From G963665495 sp963665495 (GTDB lineage: Bacteria > Desulfobacterota > Desulfovibrionia > Desulfovibrionales > Desulfovibrionaceae), in assembly GCA_963665495.1 (NCBI GenBank), contig OY762289.1, positions 1,736,001 through 1,800,000 on the forward strand: 64,000 nt of DNA, given 5' to 3'. The position numbers and the translations under genes were made by a program. The notes beneath the pieces are model-generated. The model had not been told where the DNA came from. It saw only the letters and a list, made by a program, of their open reading frames with translations, and searched no databases. Each line of letters begins with the position of its first letter. The first letter of the stretch is position 1. This document shows positions 17,909-26,835 of the stretch, one piece after another.

Positions 17909-18397
17909 ATGCGTCACACTCTTTCCGTACTAGTTGAAAACGAACCCGGCGTGCTGTCTCGTATCTCTGGTCTCTTCAGCGGCCGTGGCTTCAATATTGA
18001 AACCCTGAACGTCGGTCCGACTCTTGAAGATGGCGTCTCGTTGATGACCATCACCACCAGGGGCGACGAGCAGATTATCGAACAGATTGTAAAACAGCTG
18101 CGTAAGCTGGTTACTGTTATCAAGGTTGTGGATCTCACGGAGATGAAAGCAGTCGAACGAGAGATGCTGCTCATCAAAGTCAGTGCTGAAGGAACCAAGA
18201 GAGCGGAAATATTACGTATAGTTGATATTTTCCGTTGCAAAGTCGTTGACGTGAGTATTGAGGAGCTTGTTATTGAGGTCACTGGCGACCACGGCAAGCT
18301 GAATGCTCTGGTCAACATGCTGCAGCGGTACGGCATAAAGGAGCTGGCCCGAAGTGGTTCGGTAGCCATGAAACGCTCCATGCAGCTGATGGATTGA
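17909..18397 (+). CDS. ilvN: Acetolactate synthase, small regulatory subunit
   Basis: A 162-aa subunit with an N-terminal ACT domain (HTLSVLVENEPGVLSRISGL, FSGRGFNIETLNVG) that binds valine for feedback control, and a C-terminal domain that activates the large subunit. I chose ATG 17909, which gives the canonical MRHTLSVL start and has GGAGA nine bases upstream, over the ATG at 17894, which lacks a spaced site. Confidence 0.94.
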   Translation: MRHTLSVLVENEPGVLSRISGLFSGRGFNIETLNVGPTLEDGVSLMTITTRGDEQIIEQIVKQLRKLVTVIKVVDLTEMKAVEREMLLIKVSAEGTKRAEILRIVDIFRCKVVDVSIEELVIEVTGDHGKLNALVNMLQRYGIKELARSGSVAMKRSMQLMD

Positions 18398-18460
18398 GGT
18401 TTTCAGGCGTATTCTCTACGTCAAACCTATAGTATATTCTATTTTCATTGAGGAGTTCCC

Positions 18461-19450
18461 ATGAAAGTCTATTACGAACAGGATGCTGATCTTTCTTTAT
18501 TGCAAGGTAAAACCGTGGCCATCATCGGTTATGGAAGCCAGGGACATGCCCATGCGCAAAATCTGAAAGATTCCGGTGTAAATGTCATTATTGGCCAGCG
18601 TCCTGGCGGAAAAAACTACGAACTGGCCAAAGAACATGGCTTTGAACCCATGAGTGCGAGCGAAGCCGCTGCTAAAGCTGATTGCATCATGATTCTGATC
18701 CCGGATCAGCACCAGGCCGCTCTTTATAAAAATGATATTGCTCCGCACCTGACTGCAGGCAAGACGCTGTTTTTCGCACACGGTTTCAATATTCATTACT
18801 GCCAGATCGAACCGCCGAAGGATGTCGACGTAGTTATGGTCGCTCCCAAAGGTCCCGGCCATCTCGTACGACGCGTGTTCACCGAAGGCGGCGGTGTGCC
18901 TTGCCTGGTGGCGGTACACCAGAATGCCAGCGGCAAAGCTCTGGAGACTGCTCTGGCATACGCCAAAGGAGTCGGCGGCGCTCGCAGCGGCGTTATCGAA
19001 ACCACTTTTGCTGAAGAAACCGAGACCGATCTGTTCGGTGAACAGGTTGTGCTTTGCGGCGGCCTTTCCGCATTGATTCAGGCTGGTTTCGAAACTCTCG
19101 TGGAAGCCGGCTACAAGCCCGAGATGGCTTATTTCGAATGTCTCCACGAGGTCAAACTGATTGTGGATCTGATCTACGAGGGCGGTTTGGCCAAAATGCG
19201 CTACTCCATTAGCGATACGGCTGAATACGGCGATTACTCCCGTGGTCCCCGGATTATCACGGAGGAAACGAAGAAGGAAATGAAGAAAATCCTCACGGAG
19301 ATCCAGGACGGCAGTTTTGCTAAAGAATTCATCCTGGAGAATCAGGCCGGATGCGCCCACTTTAAGGCCGTCCGCCGTCGTCAGGCTGCCCACCCTGTGG
19401 AACAGGTCGGAGCCAAACTGCGCGATATGATGTCCTGGTTGAAAAAATAA
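18461..19450 (+). CDS. ilvC: Ketol-acid reductoisomerase
   Basis: A 329-aa class I KARI that isomerises and reduces acetolactate to dihydroxyvalerate with NADPH and Mg. The Rossmann motif GYGSQGHAHAQNLKDSG is at about residues 23-39. The metal-binding region is in the C-terminal knotted domain (the ALIQAGFETLVEAGYKPEMA and FECLHEVKLIVDLIYEGGL stretches). GAGGAG precedes the ATG. It is the last gene of the ilv run, followed by a strong terminator. Confidence 0.97.
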   Translation: MKVYYEQDADLSLLQGKTVAIIGYGSQGHAHAQNLKDSGVNVIIGQRPGGKNYELAKEHGFEPMSASEAAAKADCIMILIPDQHQAALYKNDIAPHLTAGKTLFFAHGFNIHYCQIEPPKDVDVVMVAPKGPGHLVRRVFTEGGGVPCLVAVHQNASGKALETALAYAKGVGGARSGVIETTFAEETETDLFGEQVVLCGGLSALIQAGFETLVEAGYKPEMAYFECLHEVKLIVDLIYEGGLAKMRYSISDTAEYGDYSRGPRIITEETKKEMKKILTEIQDGSFAKEFILENQAGCAHFKAVRRRQAAHPVEQVGAKLRDMMSWLKK

Positions 19451-19480
19451 TTGTTTCTTTTTGTAATCGGTTTTATAGTA

Positions 19481-19514
19481 ATGCCGTATTCCTGAAGGAA
19501 TACGGCATTTTTTT
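19481..19514 (+). terminator. Intrinsic terminator after ilvC
   Basis: A perfect 12-bp stem (ATGCCGTATTCC with GGAATACGGCAT) around a TGAA loop is followed by TTTTTTT. It closes the ilvBNC transcription unit. Confidence 0.92.
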
Positions 19515-19581
19515 AGCTGCTGTTTTTACAAGATATAAGCTGTACCCTGTCACTACGAAGAAACTATCAGGGGGGAGCAGA

Positions 19582-20844
19582 ATGGAAGATCTTCAGACTC
19601 AAGAAGCAATATTTGTAGCACGCCAACCTATATACGACCGCGGCAACAGTATCTGGGGGTATGAGTTGCTGTTTCGGCATAGTCCTGATTCAAAATATGC
19701 AAAGATAGACGACGACAATGTCGCCACATCGCAGATTATTGTAGATGGCTTCGCGCTTGCTTCACAGGATGTAGAACCTGGCCGCCGGATGCTGATCAAT
19801 TTCCCTGCAAAATTGATATTGGATGGCGTTGCACAGGCTTTGCCTAAAAATATTTGTGTCATTGAGATGCTGGAGACCATTACTCCGACTCCTGAAATTA
19901 TCCAATCCATTCAGGAACTCAAGTCGGAAGGGTATGTTCTTGCTTTGGATGACTACGTGGGGCAGCCCGGGTTCGAGCCGCTTATAGAACTGGCTGATAT
20001 TCTGAAAATCGATGTTCTCGAACTCTCCGATGAAGAAGTTACGACCCTGGCCAATAAGTTCAAGTCCAAGAAATTGCGTCTACTGGCTGAAAAAGTCGAA
20101 GACCAGGCTCGTTTTGATCTGACCCGTGAACTCGGTTTTTCTTTTTTTCAAGGGTATTATTTCAGCAAACCGATCATCGTCCCCGGGAAAAAAATCCCCG
20201 CTGGCGTTGTGGCCAAGATGCAGCTTATGGAGAAATTGAGCAATCCGGCCACCGAGTTTGATGAATTGGCACGAATCATCGAGCAAGATGTCTCCCTGAG
20301 TTATCGTCTGCTCAAGTTCATTAATTCCAGCGCGTTCGCATTGAGAAGCACGGTCAACTCCATACCGCAGGCTATCACCTTGCTCGGACAGCAACCATTG
20401 AAACGCTGGGCTATGGTGGTGCTTTTGTCGGACATGGACTCAAGTCCCAAAGGCCAGGAAGTGGCTTTTATCAGTCTGGTACGGGCACGTTTTCTGGAGC
20501 AGGTGTTCAAGGAAACACCCAATGCCGCCTATCAGCCTGACACCATGTTTTTACTTGGATTGTTTTCCAAACTGGACACGCTTCTCGGGCAGCCTATGGA
20601 TGAAATTCTTGCCACCATGCCCCTGGAAAAAATTGTCAAAGAAGCACTTGTCGGGGATTCCACCGGTCCGAAGTGCTGGCTGGACATGCTGCATAATGTT
20701 GAGATCGGCAATTGGGAACCTGTGCTTTCTTTTATCGCAGGACACTCGTTGGATAGTAATAAGTGCGCAATGTCATTTATGAAAGCCTCGCGCTGGGCCA
20801 ATGAAACAATGAGCGTGGCCAGCAACGCCGGCAATAAAAAGTAG
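19582..20844 (+). CDS. EAL-HDOD signalling protein (YuxH type)
   Basis: A 420-aa protein. Residues about 8-205 are an EAL-like domain (YELLFRHS, INFP, IEMLE, LALDDYVG, KIDV, LAEKVE, FFQGYYF), and about 206-410 are an HDOD domain (LARIIEQDVSLSYRLLKFIN, SSAFALRS, AITLLGQQPLKRW). Many acidic and Gln residues of active c-di-GMP phosphodiesterases are present, but the leading motif is ELL, not EAL, so catalysis is uncertain. AGGGGGGAG precedes the ATG. It is a single-gene unit after the ilv terminator. Confidence 0.88.
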   Translation: MEDLQTQEAIFVARQPIYDRGNSIWGYELLFRHSPDSKYAKIDDDNVATSQIIVDGFALASQDVEPGRRMLINFPAKLILDGVAQALPKNICVIEMLETITPTPEIIQSIQELKSEGYVLALDDYVGQPGFEPLIELADILKIDVLELSDEEVTTLANKFKSKKLRLLAEKVEDQARFDLTRELGFSFFQGYYFSKPIIVPGKKIPAGVVAKMQLMEKLSNPATEFDELARIIEQDVSLSYRLLKFINSSAFALRSTVNSIPQAITLLGQQPLKRWAMVVLLSDMDSSPKGQEVAFISLVRARFLEQVFKETPNAAYQPDTMFLLGLFSKLDTLLGQPMDEILATMPLEKIVKEALVGDSTGPKCWLDMLHNVEIGNWEPVLSFIAGHSLDSNKCAMSFMKASRWANETMSVASNAGNKK

Positions 20845-20878
20845 GAGGGATGTGCCCTAGGTTAACCCCCTGCTGCGA

Positions 20879-21232
20879 TCACTTGAGAAAACGAACTGTG
20901 AGAGGATAACGTATCGGTTCCCCATCTAAGGCCTTTACTCCTGCTTTTATTGTAAAAGTGATTTGAAAAAGCATAAGTCCGGCCAGAAGAACGATGCCGA
21001 TAAAAATAAAACAAAGCAGGATACAAGGAATTGCGTAACAAGTCAGACTGATTTGAAAATTCAACGCTTCTTTGCCTTGTTCATCCACATACGCGGAGCT
21101 GTCGCGTTTGAGAAGCCAGATGAGCAAGGGGCCTGCCAAATGACCGAAAGGGATAGCCAAGTAAATCGCTAATGCGCTCAGGTGACATAGCATAGCCCAT
21201 TTGCGGTCTTTGCTCTGATAGTCGCTGCCCAT
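20879..21232 (-). CDS. DUF4870-type membrane protein
   Basis: A 117-aa protein with about three membrane segments. The start WAMLCHLSALAIYLAIPFGH followed by LAGPLLIWLLKRDSSAYVDE and QGKEALNFQIS is diagnostic of DUF4870 (Tic20-like) proteins. I chose ATG 21232, preceded by AAAGGA, over an upstream in-frame start at 21361 that adds a 43-residue tail without hydrophobicity or homology. Function unknown. Confidence 0.82.
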   Translation of the reverse strand: MGSDYQSKDRKWAMLCHLSALAIYLAIPFGHLAGPLLIWLLKRDSSAYVDEQGKEALNFQISLTCYAIPCILLCFIFIGIVLLAGLMLFQITFTIKAGVKALDGEPIRYPLTVRFLK

Positions 21233-21548
21233 ACGTTTTCCTTTACTTTTAGTTTGCAGAGGTTCTGAAACGTTAGCATGGCCAAATGCTTTGGACAACT
21301 TTGAGTTAGCTCTGTTCACACAAGTGTGGTGGCTGCCGCGGCTGACTTGGAAACGAACCACGCGTTGTGAAATGAGTGGAATAGGCTTTGCTTGGTTTAT
21401 TCTTTACCCTGAAATAACGGTGGAGCAACCCTGCGAAATATGTTAACGAATTCGTAAAGGTAGCTGTGCTATATATAGTTTATTGATTCTTCAGGGACGT
21501 CCGTTGAATGGCGGGCGGATTTATGTTGATTGTTTAAGGAGGCAATTA

Positions 21549-22058
21549 ATGCGACGGGTATATGTTTTTTTAGCATGTCTTGTTGTTATGGTAATGATAT
21601 TCTCTTGTGATACTCTTTTGGCTTCAGGTGGGTATGACCAGCTCTACTGGATCGATGAAAAAGGGTACATGCTGCATGATACCAAAGATCAGGGCGTGGT
21701 AATTACAAGCTTTGTTCAGTACCGTCAGTATTCGCAGGAAGGGGATAAAATAAAACCCGGATATTTCCAGTGTATACGCGATGGGATGGATTTTCAAATT
21801 CCTGTTAAGGATATCAAACAAATACGCTTAAAAGTATCCTTGGACTCCTTCAAGGTCATGCTCGGTGATGACAAATACAAGCAGCTCATCGTCATTTTTA
21901 AAGACGGCCGTTCTTATGATGTCTCGGTAACGGACAATATGGGCCAAAGCCTGGCAAATCATGCCTATGTTGAATTGAAATATTATAATCCGGTCACAAA
22001 AAAATATGACTTTGGCGGTTTTCCAGGAGACACGATTCGCGAAATAAATTTTGAATAA
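21549..22058 (+). CDS. Exported protein of unknown function
   Basis: A 169-aa protein with a Sec signal peptide (MRRVYVFLACLVVMVMIFSC, cleavage probably after LLA). The mature part is beta-rich and Tyr/Lys-rich (YDQLYWIDEKGYMLHDTKDQ, QYRQYSQEGDKIKPGYFQ, LIVIFKDGRSYDVSVTDN). The Cys in IFSC does not fit the lipobox well. AAGGAGGC precedes the ATG at 21549. No family recognised; likely periplasmic. Confidence 0.65.
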   Translation: MRRVYVFLACLVVMVMIFSCDTLLASGGYDQLYWIDEKGYMLHDTKDQGVVITSFVQYRQYSQEGDKIKPGYFQCIRDGMDFQIPVKDIKQIRLKVSLDSFKVMLGDDKYKQLIVIFKDGRSYDVSVTDNMGQSLANHAYVELKYYNPVTKKYDFGGFPGDTIREINFE

Positions 22059-22096
22059 ATGCAATGCGCTCCGGTGAATGATCTGGCGAGTCATCG

Positions 22097-22594
22097 TTAG
22101 CCGTCATCAAGAAGTTTTTCCATATATCGGGCGCCTTCCAGAGGATTGTGGCAATAGGCCGGGATATCCCTGAATCCGAAATCCAGATACAGTTTGTTGG
22201 CGGCCGCCATGCTTGTCAGTGTATCCAACCGAATGCGTTTATAATGCAGTTCGCGTCCTTTGATTATAATCTCGCGAACCAATTCCTGCCCCAGCCCGGA
22301 ATGCCTGTACCCCGGGCGGACGTAAAGCCGTTTCATTTCGCAGATTTCGGGAGCAAGCTTTCTGAGCGCCACACATCCTGCAGCTACGCCATCGATCAAG
22401 GCCAGGAGCAGAAAGCCTGAAGGAGGGGCGTACTTGCCTGGCATCTTATCCATTTCTTGTTGAAAGCCTTGAAAATCAAGAGATATGTCCATCTCTGCGA
22501 CGTATTCAACACAGAGTTGTTTGACCGCGTTGATGTGTTCGGGATTTTGGGCGTGAATTATCTCGTACGTGGTAGTGGGGGAGTGCGCAGTCAT
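22097..22594 (-). CDS. GNAT-family N-acetyltransferase
   Basis: A 165-aa acetyltransferase. Motif A is visible as MKRLYVRPGYRHSGLGQELV, with the acetyl-CoA pyrophosphate loop RHSGLG, followed by the helix and LDTLTSMAAANKLYLDFGFR. The acceptor is unknown. I chose ATG 22594, with GGAG eight bases upstream, so the gene starts inside the last codons of the AsnB-like gene, overlapping the intergenic edge; the longer reading frame to 22636 lacks a site. It is the last gene of the minus-strand surface-glycan-like operon. Confidence 0.82.
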   Translation of the reverse strand: MTAHSPTTTYEIIHAQNPEHINAVKQLCVEYVAEMDISLDFQGFQQEMDKMPGKYAPPSGFLLLALIDGVAAGCVALRKLAPEICEMKRLYVRPGYRHSGLGQELVREIIIKGRELHYKRIRLDTLTSMAAANKLYLDFGFRDIPAYCHNPLEGARYMEKLLDDG

Positions 22595-22608
22595 GAGTTT
22601 TCTCCGGA

Positions 22609-24474
22609 TTATTGCAGCCAGCTTTTCAAAGTACAAATACTCCAGATGAGACGATGCAGATCCAGACCTCCGGATTCCAATTTATCTAACGTTGCCCGAA
22701 GGTTGTTGGAAAAATAAGGACCAGGTTGGTCAAGCAGGGTGTTTTTCCACTCAAGCAGTTCATTATCCAGCAATGATCGAATCGGCGGTGTAAAGCCTTG
22801 TTTTATCGGGTTCCCGCAGGATACCGTAGCGTACTTTCTGAGCTTGGCGTAAGCCAGATTTTTAAGGCACAGCTTGGTTTGCTTGCCCTGAAGCATCAAC
22901 GACGTCGACGTCTCCATGCTCAAATCCAGAACTTCGTTGTCCAGCAGCGGTAGCCGGTTTTCCAGACTAAAACGCATGCACTGGCGTTCCATCTTGGGAA
23001 TGGTCCCCGAGAGTAAAAAAGTCTTCATATCCAGCTGGCAAAGCTTCCGGACGGTATCCCCCGAAAGATCCGCCGCGAGCGCTGTCCAGTCTTGTGGTGC
23101 GCTACGGCAATCATCCAGTTCGTACAACGCCTCCGAAGTCAAAATCTTGTCGGCGAATGATTCATGTAAAAAATTCTTGATGGCAAAATGGGCGTCGATT
23201 GCCGGGCGTTTCCAGGAGTGGCCAAGCTGTTGCAGCTGCAAAGTCAAAGGCATATAGCCCTGAGCATCACAAAAAAGCCCGGCTACTTTGCGTCCCAAGG
23301 TAAATACCCCGGCAGGGAGCAGACCAAATTTTTTAACAAGAGCCGGAAGTCGATACGTAGGGTATCCGGCGAAAAGTTCGTCTCCTCCGTCTCCTCCCAG
23401 CACAACGCGAAAATCTGTTGCCGTGGCCCTGGCCAGGCAATGAGCGGCAGGTGTCGAGGTATCGCCAACAGGCTGCGCCGCGTGTGCCGCCAGATCCGAT
23501 ATACAGGCGGCAAGCGTTGCTCGATCAAGCGGTACACGAGTGACCTCTATACCCAGTGATTTGCCCAGTTCGGCCGCATATGCGTATTCGTCATGCGAGT
23601 CGCTGTCGATGAAGCTGCCGGTATAGGCCTTGGCAATGCCGTTTTCAGCTGCTGCGTACATGGCCAGCAATGAGGAATCTACACCGCCGCTGAGAAATAA
23701 GGTCACCGGGACATCGCTGAGCAGGTGGCGCTTTACGGCCCGCTGCAATACGCAGTCTGCGTGCTCCATCCAGAGCAGAGGCTCGCTGAGACGCTCCTTC
23801 GGCTTTGGTGTCCAGAACTGGTGTACGGTGTCTTCCGTCTCCGAAATCATCCGTACGGTACCAGGGGCCAGCGTATGTACTTGTTTGAAGAGCGTCCGGG
23901 GTTCGAAGACATACCCCAGAGAGAGAAATTGGCGCAGTCCCTGAAGATCAAGTTCCTCACTTGTCAGGTAAGGGCGCATGGCCGCAAGCTCCGAGCAGAA
24001 AAATAGACCTTGTGCGTTGGGATAAATGAAAAGAGGTTTTTGACCGCACCGGTCGCGTCCCAGGAGCAAACAACGACGCTTACGGTCGAAAATGGCGAAT
24101 GCGAACATGCCGTTGAGTTTTTCCGCCAGGCCGATGCCATGCTCTTCATACAGATGAACAAGAATTTCCGTATCAGTACCGGTCGCAAATAGGTGGCCGC
24201 TGTCGATAAGTTCCGTACGTAATTCCGGCGCGTTGTATATCTCGCCGTTGTAGACGACCACCACGCTCCTGTCTTCGTTGTAAATGGGCTGGTTGCTTCG
24301 AGGAGAAACATCCTGAATGGACAGGCGAACATTTCCCATGCTCAGTTCATTTTCGGTGAACATCCCCAAATGATCGGGCCCGCGGTAGCGTATGGATTGC
24401 AGGACAGCGTGCAGAGCGTCCTGGTCTGCAGCCTGCTGCGAGCGAAAATGGAAAAATCCGGCTATGCCGCACAT
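22609..24474 (-). CDS. asnB: Asparagine synthetase-like glutamine amidotransferase
   Basis: A 621-aa class II amidotransferase. The N-terminal nucleophile is Cys2 (MCGIAGFFHF), the Gln site has VVVVYNGEIYNAPELR, and the synthetase domain has the PP-loop LFLSGGVDSSLLAMYA. It transfers Gln ammonia to an adenylated carboxylate. Asparagine synthesis is the default reading, but in a cluster with a glycosyltransferase and an acetyltransferase such proteins often amidate a sugar acid or peptide instead. It begins six bases after the GT2 stop. Length is normal. Confidence 0.85.
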   Translation of the reverse strand: MCGIAGFFHFRSQQAADQDALHAVLQSIRYRGPDHLGMFTENELSMGNVRLSIQDVSPRSNQPIYNEDRSVVVVYNGEIYNAPELRTELIDSGHLFATGTDTEILVHLYEEHGIGLAEKLNGMFAFAIFDRKRRCLLLGRDRCGQKPLFIYPNAQGLFFCSELAAMRPYLTSEELDLQGLRQFLSLGYVFEPRTLFKQVHTLAPGTVRMISETEDTVHQFWTPKPKERLSEPLLWMEHADCVLQRAVKRHLLSDVPVTLFLSGGVDSSLLAMYAAAENGIAKAYTGSFIDSDSHDEYAYAAELGKSLGIEVTRVPLDRATLAACISDLAAHAAQPVGDTSTPAAHCLARATATDFRVVLGGDGGDELFAGYPTYRLPALVKKFGLLPAGVFTLGRKVAGLFCDAQGYMPLTLQLQQLGHSWKRPAIDAHFAIKNFLHESFADKILTSEALYELDDCRSAPQDWTALAADLSGDTVRKLCQLDMKTFLLSGTIPKMERQCMRFSLENRLPLLDNEVLDLSMETSTSLMLQGKQTKLCLKNLAYAKLRKYATVSCGNPIKQGFTPPIRSLLDNELLEWKNTLLDQPGPYFSNNLRATLDKLESGGLDLHRLIWSICTLKSWLQ

Positions 24475-24480
24475 GAATGG

Positions 24481-25389
24481 TCACTCGCTGTCCTGGTTAA
24501 GGGCAAGACTGTTGGCATGCATGATTTGTTTCAGCAACACGGCCAGCAGCCCGATGCCGAACATTAAAAATGCCAATAAAATTGAACCAATACCAACTAA
24601 ATAGCCGATACGCAGTCCCAGAAAAGCGGATATGCAGAATCCTGGAATGGAGAGCAGAATCAATAAGCCTGAAAAAACTGTGAAAATTTTCAGAGGATTA
24701 TAGTATATGGTTGCTTCCACGAGAAATTGCAGCGTACGTAATGAATCGCGGAAAAGCCGGACCTTGGTGGTGCCTACACGTTCGTGATAGTTGATGGGAA
24801 CGTATTTGACGAAATGTGAGGTCATCATCAGCGCCAGTGTCAAAGACGTTGTAAAACTGAAGGTGTCGCAGAGCCGGGGGAAAAAGGGGAGGACGGTTTT
24901 CCGCGAAAAAACGCGTAAGCCCGAGTTGATGTCAGGAATAACCCGGCCTGAGATGAATTCGACCATCCAGCGCAAGACATTGCGCAGATGTTTTTTCAGA
25001 AAAGACTGATGATAGTGTATTCCCTGCCTTGCACCTACAACCATATCAAATCCCGAATTGTACTCCCGTAAAAGCTCAGGGATGGCAGTGATGGGGTAAG
25101 TGCCGTCGGCATCGCTTATGACGATGGTGTCATGCAACGCAGATTTGATCCCGTGTTTAAGCGACGCACCGTAACCAACATTGTGTGGATGCGTAATTAC
25201 TCTGGCCCCCGCATCCTTTGCCCGTTCTTCGGTAGCATCCCGCGAACCGTCGTTAACGACGATTATTTCAGGATCTTGCAGACCGTTCTTTTTGAATATG
25301 TCTAGAATGTCGGCAACGGTTTGTCCGACCATTTTTTCTTCGTTATAGGCGGGAATTACAATACTGACAGTTGAATCTTTCTTTTCCAT
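24481..25389 (-). CDS. GT2-family glycosyltransferase (dolichyl/polyprenyl-phosphate type)
   Basis: A 302-aa GT-A enzyme: VSIVIPAYNEEKMVGQTVAD at residues 8-27, VVNDGSRDAT, and the metal-binding ISDADGTYP. Two C-terminal membrane segments (FTVFSGLLILLSIPGFCISA and GSILLAFLMFGIGLLAVLL) match polyprenyl-phosphate hexosyltransferases that load a lipid carrier. I chose ATG 25389, whose first base overlaps the stop of the upstream gene (TAATG) and has AAAGGA upstream; a longer frame to 25431 is possible. Confidence 0.88.
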   Translation of the reverse strand: MEKKDSTVSIVIPAYNEEKMVGQTVADILDIFKKNGLQDPEIIVVNDGSRDATEERAKDAGARVITHPHNVGYGASLKHGIKSALHDTIVISDADGTYPITAIPELLREYNSGFDMVVGARQGIHYHQSFLKKHLRNVLRWMVEFISGRVIPDINSGLRVFSRKTVLPFFPRLCDTFSFTTSLTLALMMTSHFVKYVPINYHERVGTTKVRLFRDSLRTLQFLVEATIYYNPLKIFTVFSGLLILLSIPGFCISAFLGLRIGYLVGIGSILLAFLMFGIGLLAVLLKQIMHANSLALNQDSE

Positions 25390-26708
25390 TAGGCATGTCC
25401 TTTGGTTGTTCCATGGTGTATGCGTCCGCAACCAAGAACTTTTGCGACACAGAGAATTATGAGTAGTTGCATAGTTACTCCCGTATAAAAAGTATATCGC
25501 TGCATAGTTGGCTCAACAAGAGAAACAGCTACCAGATTGGTAAGATGTAATAACACAATCAGGAATGCAATGAGTGGAAATCCGTTGGGGCGTCTGAACA
25601 TCCCAACGCAGACAATTATGCATAGCGCGGCAAGCATACGCAGATCAAAGGAACCATTTTTAACGTTCTGGATGAAAAAGACAAACCATTTTGAAAAATG
25701 GGCTCTGATCAGAGTAAAAGACATCTTTTTAAACAGAGCATCCAGGGCAATGGCCGCTGCAAAGGTGCTGGCTTCAGGATGAGCGTCGGTGTATTGGGCC
25801 AGGGCCAGCGGGTAGAGCGATTGCCAGGATATCTCGTTGTAGTTGTTGATAAAATGACTGACATGACGGGAAACGGCCGGAGAAAAGAAAGACGTATGCG
25901 CTTTTTTTTGGAGTATCCTTTGAAATACTTGTTCAAAAAGTTGCCGTTCTTCGGTTGTTTCAAACAGTTTCGCATCATCCTTGTCGGCCAGGTACAAGGG
26001 AGCCACGAGCATTTGTTGAAACGTCGTGGGGGGAGATGCAAAAATCCCGTATGAGACATAGTTGTTGGCTTTAATAATCGTATTGGAAATCAGGAGCGCG
26101 AACACGAACAGAACAAGCAAGCCGGTTGCTTGTCTTTTTTTTGCGGCAACAAAGGCAAAATAGCCGAGGCAGAACAGGCTGGCCGGGATGAAAATTAGAA
26201 ATTGCGAACGGCTCAGAAGTAATAAGGTGAGTACGTAGATATAGGCGGCAAAGGCCTTGGTGTTCACATCCGCAATGCTCAAAAACAGATAGCGCAATGC
26301 CAGCAAAAAAAGCGGATAGGTGAGCCCCTCGCTCTGGATGGTATTGCCGATTTTACCCGTATGGACGGAAAAATAGGGGGAAAGGGCAATCACCATGATA
26401 AGGCTGAAAAGCCAATAGGGCAGTTCAAAACGTTCCCGGAAAAAGGAGCAAAGAAAATAGGCGGCCAGCACTCCCGCCAATTGTTGGAGAATAACGACAA
26501 CCGTCGCATAGGAGGAGCCCGCGATAGCCATTGCGGTCTGCAGGACGAACGGATAACCGGGCTCTCTGAAAAAATGGCCTTCCAGATAACTGCCGGTATC
26601 AGGCACAAGAATAGGCTCGATACCTGCAATGGCAACCACAGCGCACATTGCAGCCATTATAAAGAAAAAATCCCGGAATCCGGGGAGTTTTGATAAAAGC
26701 GTATTCAT
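25389..26708 (-). CDS. Polytopic membrane protein, probable glycosyltransferase-like
   Basis: A roughly 439-aa protein with about 10-12 membrane segments. After the first segment comes EPILVPDTGSYLEG, and the following EPGYPFVLQ resembles the extracytoplasmic acidic loop of GT-C enzymes, which use lipid-linked sugars. This reading fits the adjacent polyprenyl-phosphate GT2, but no GT-C family could be assigned. The start is uncertain: ATG 26708 and an upstream TTG at 26735 both lack a good ribosome-binding site. Confidence 0.55.
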   Translation of the reverse strand: MNTLLSKLPGFRDFFFIMAAMCAVVAIAGIEPILVPDTGSYLEGHFFREPGYPFVLQTAMAIAGSSYATVVVILQQLAGVLAAYFLCSFFRERFELPYWLFSLIMVIALSPYFSVHTGKIGNTIQSEGLTYPLFLLALRYLFLSIADVNTKAFAAYIYVLTLLLLSRSQFLIFIPASLFCLGYFAFVAAKKRQATGLLVLFVFALLISNTIIKANNYVSYGIFASPPTTFQQMLVAPLYLADKDDAKLFETTEERQLFEQVFQRILQKKAHTSFFSPAVSRHVSHFINNYNEISWQSLYPLALAQYTDAHPEASTFAAAIALDALFKKMSFTLIRAHFSKWFVFFIQNVKNGSFDLRMLAALCIIVCVGMFRRPNGFPLIAFLIVLLHLTNLVAVSLVEPTMQRYTFYTGVTMQLLIILCVAKVLGCGRIHHGTTKGHA

Positions 26709-26835
26709 AGCTACAGGATTATTTCGTTTTCGCAAGTAAACGCGAAAAGCCTACACGGAAACAAAGAAAAAATGAAGTGACGTCTTGGTCCGCGAAAACG
26801 GAATCGTACGCATCTTCCTAAAAAAAATCGGCTTG

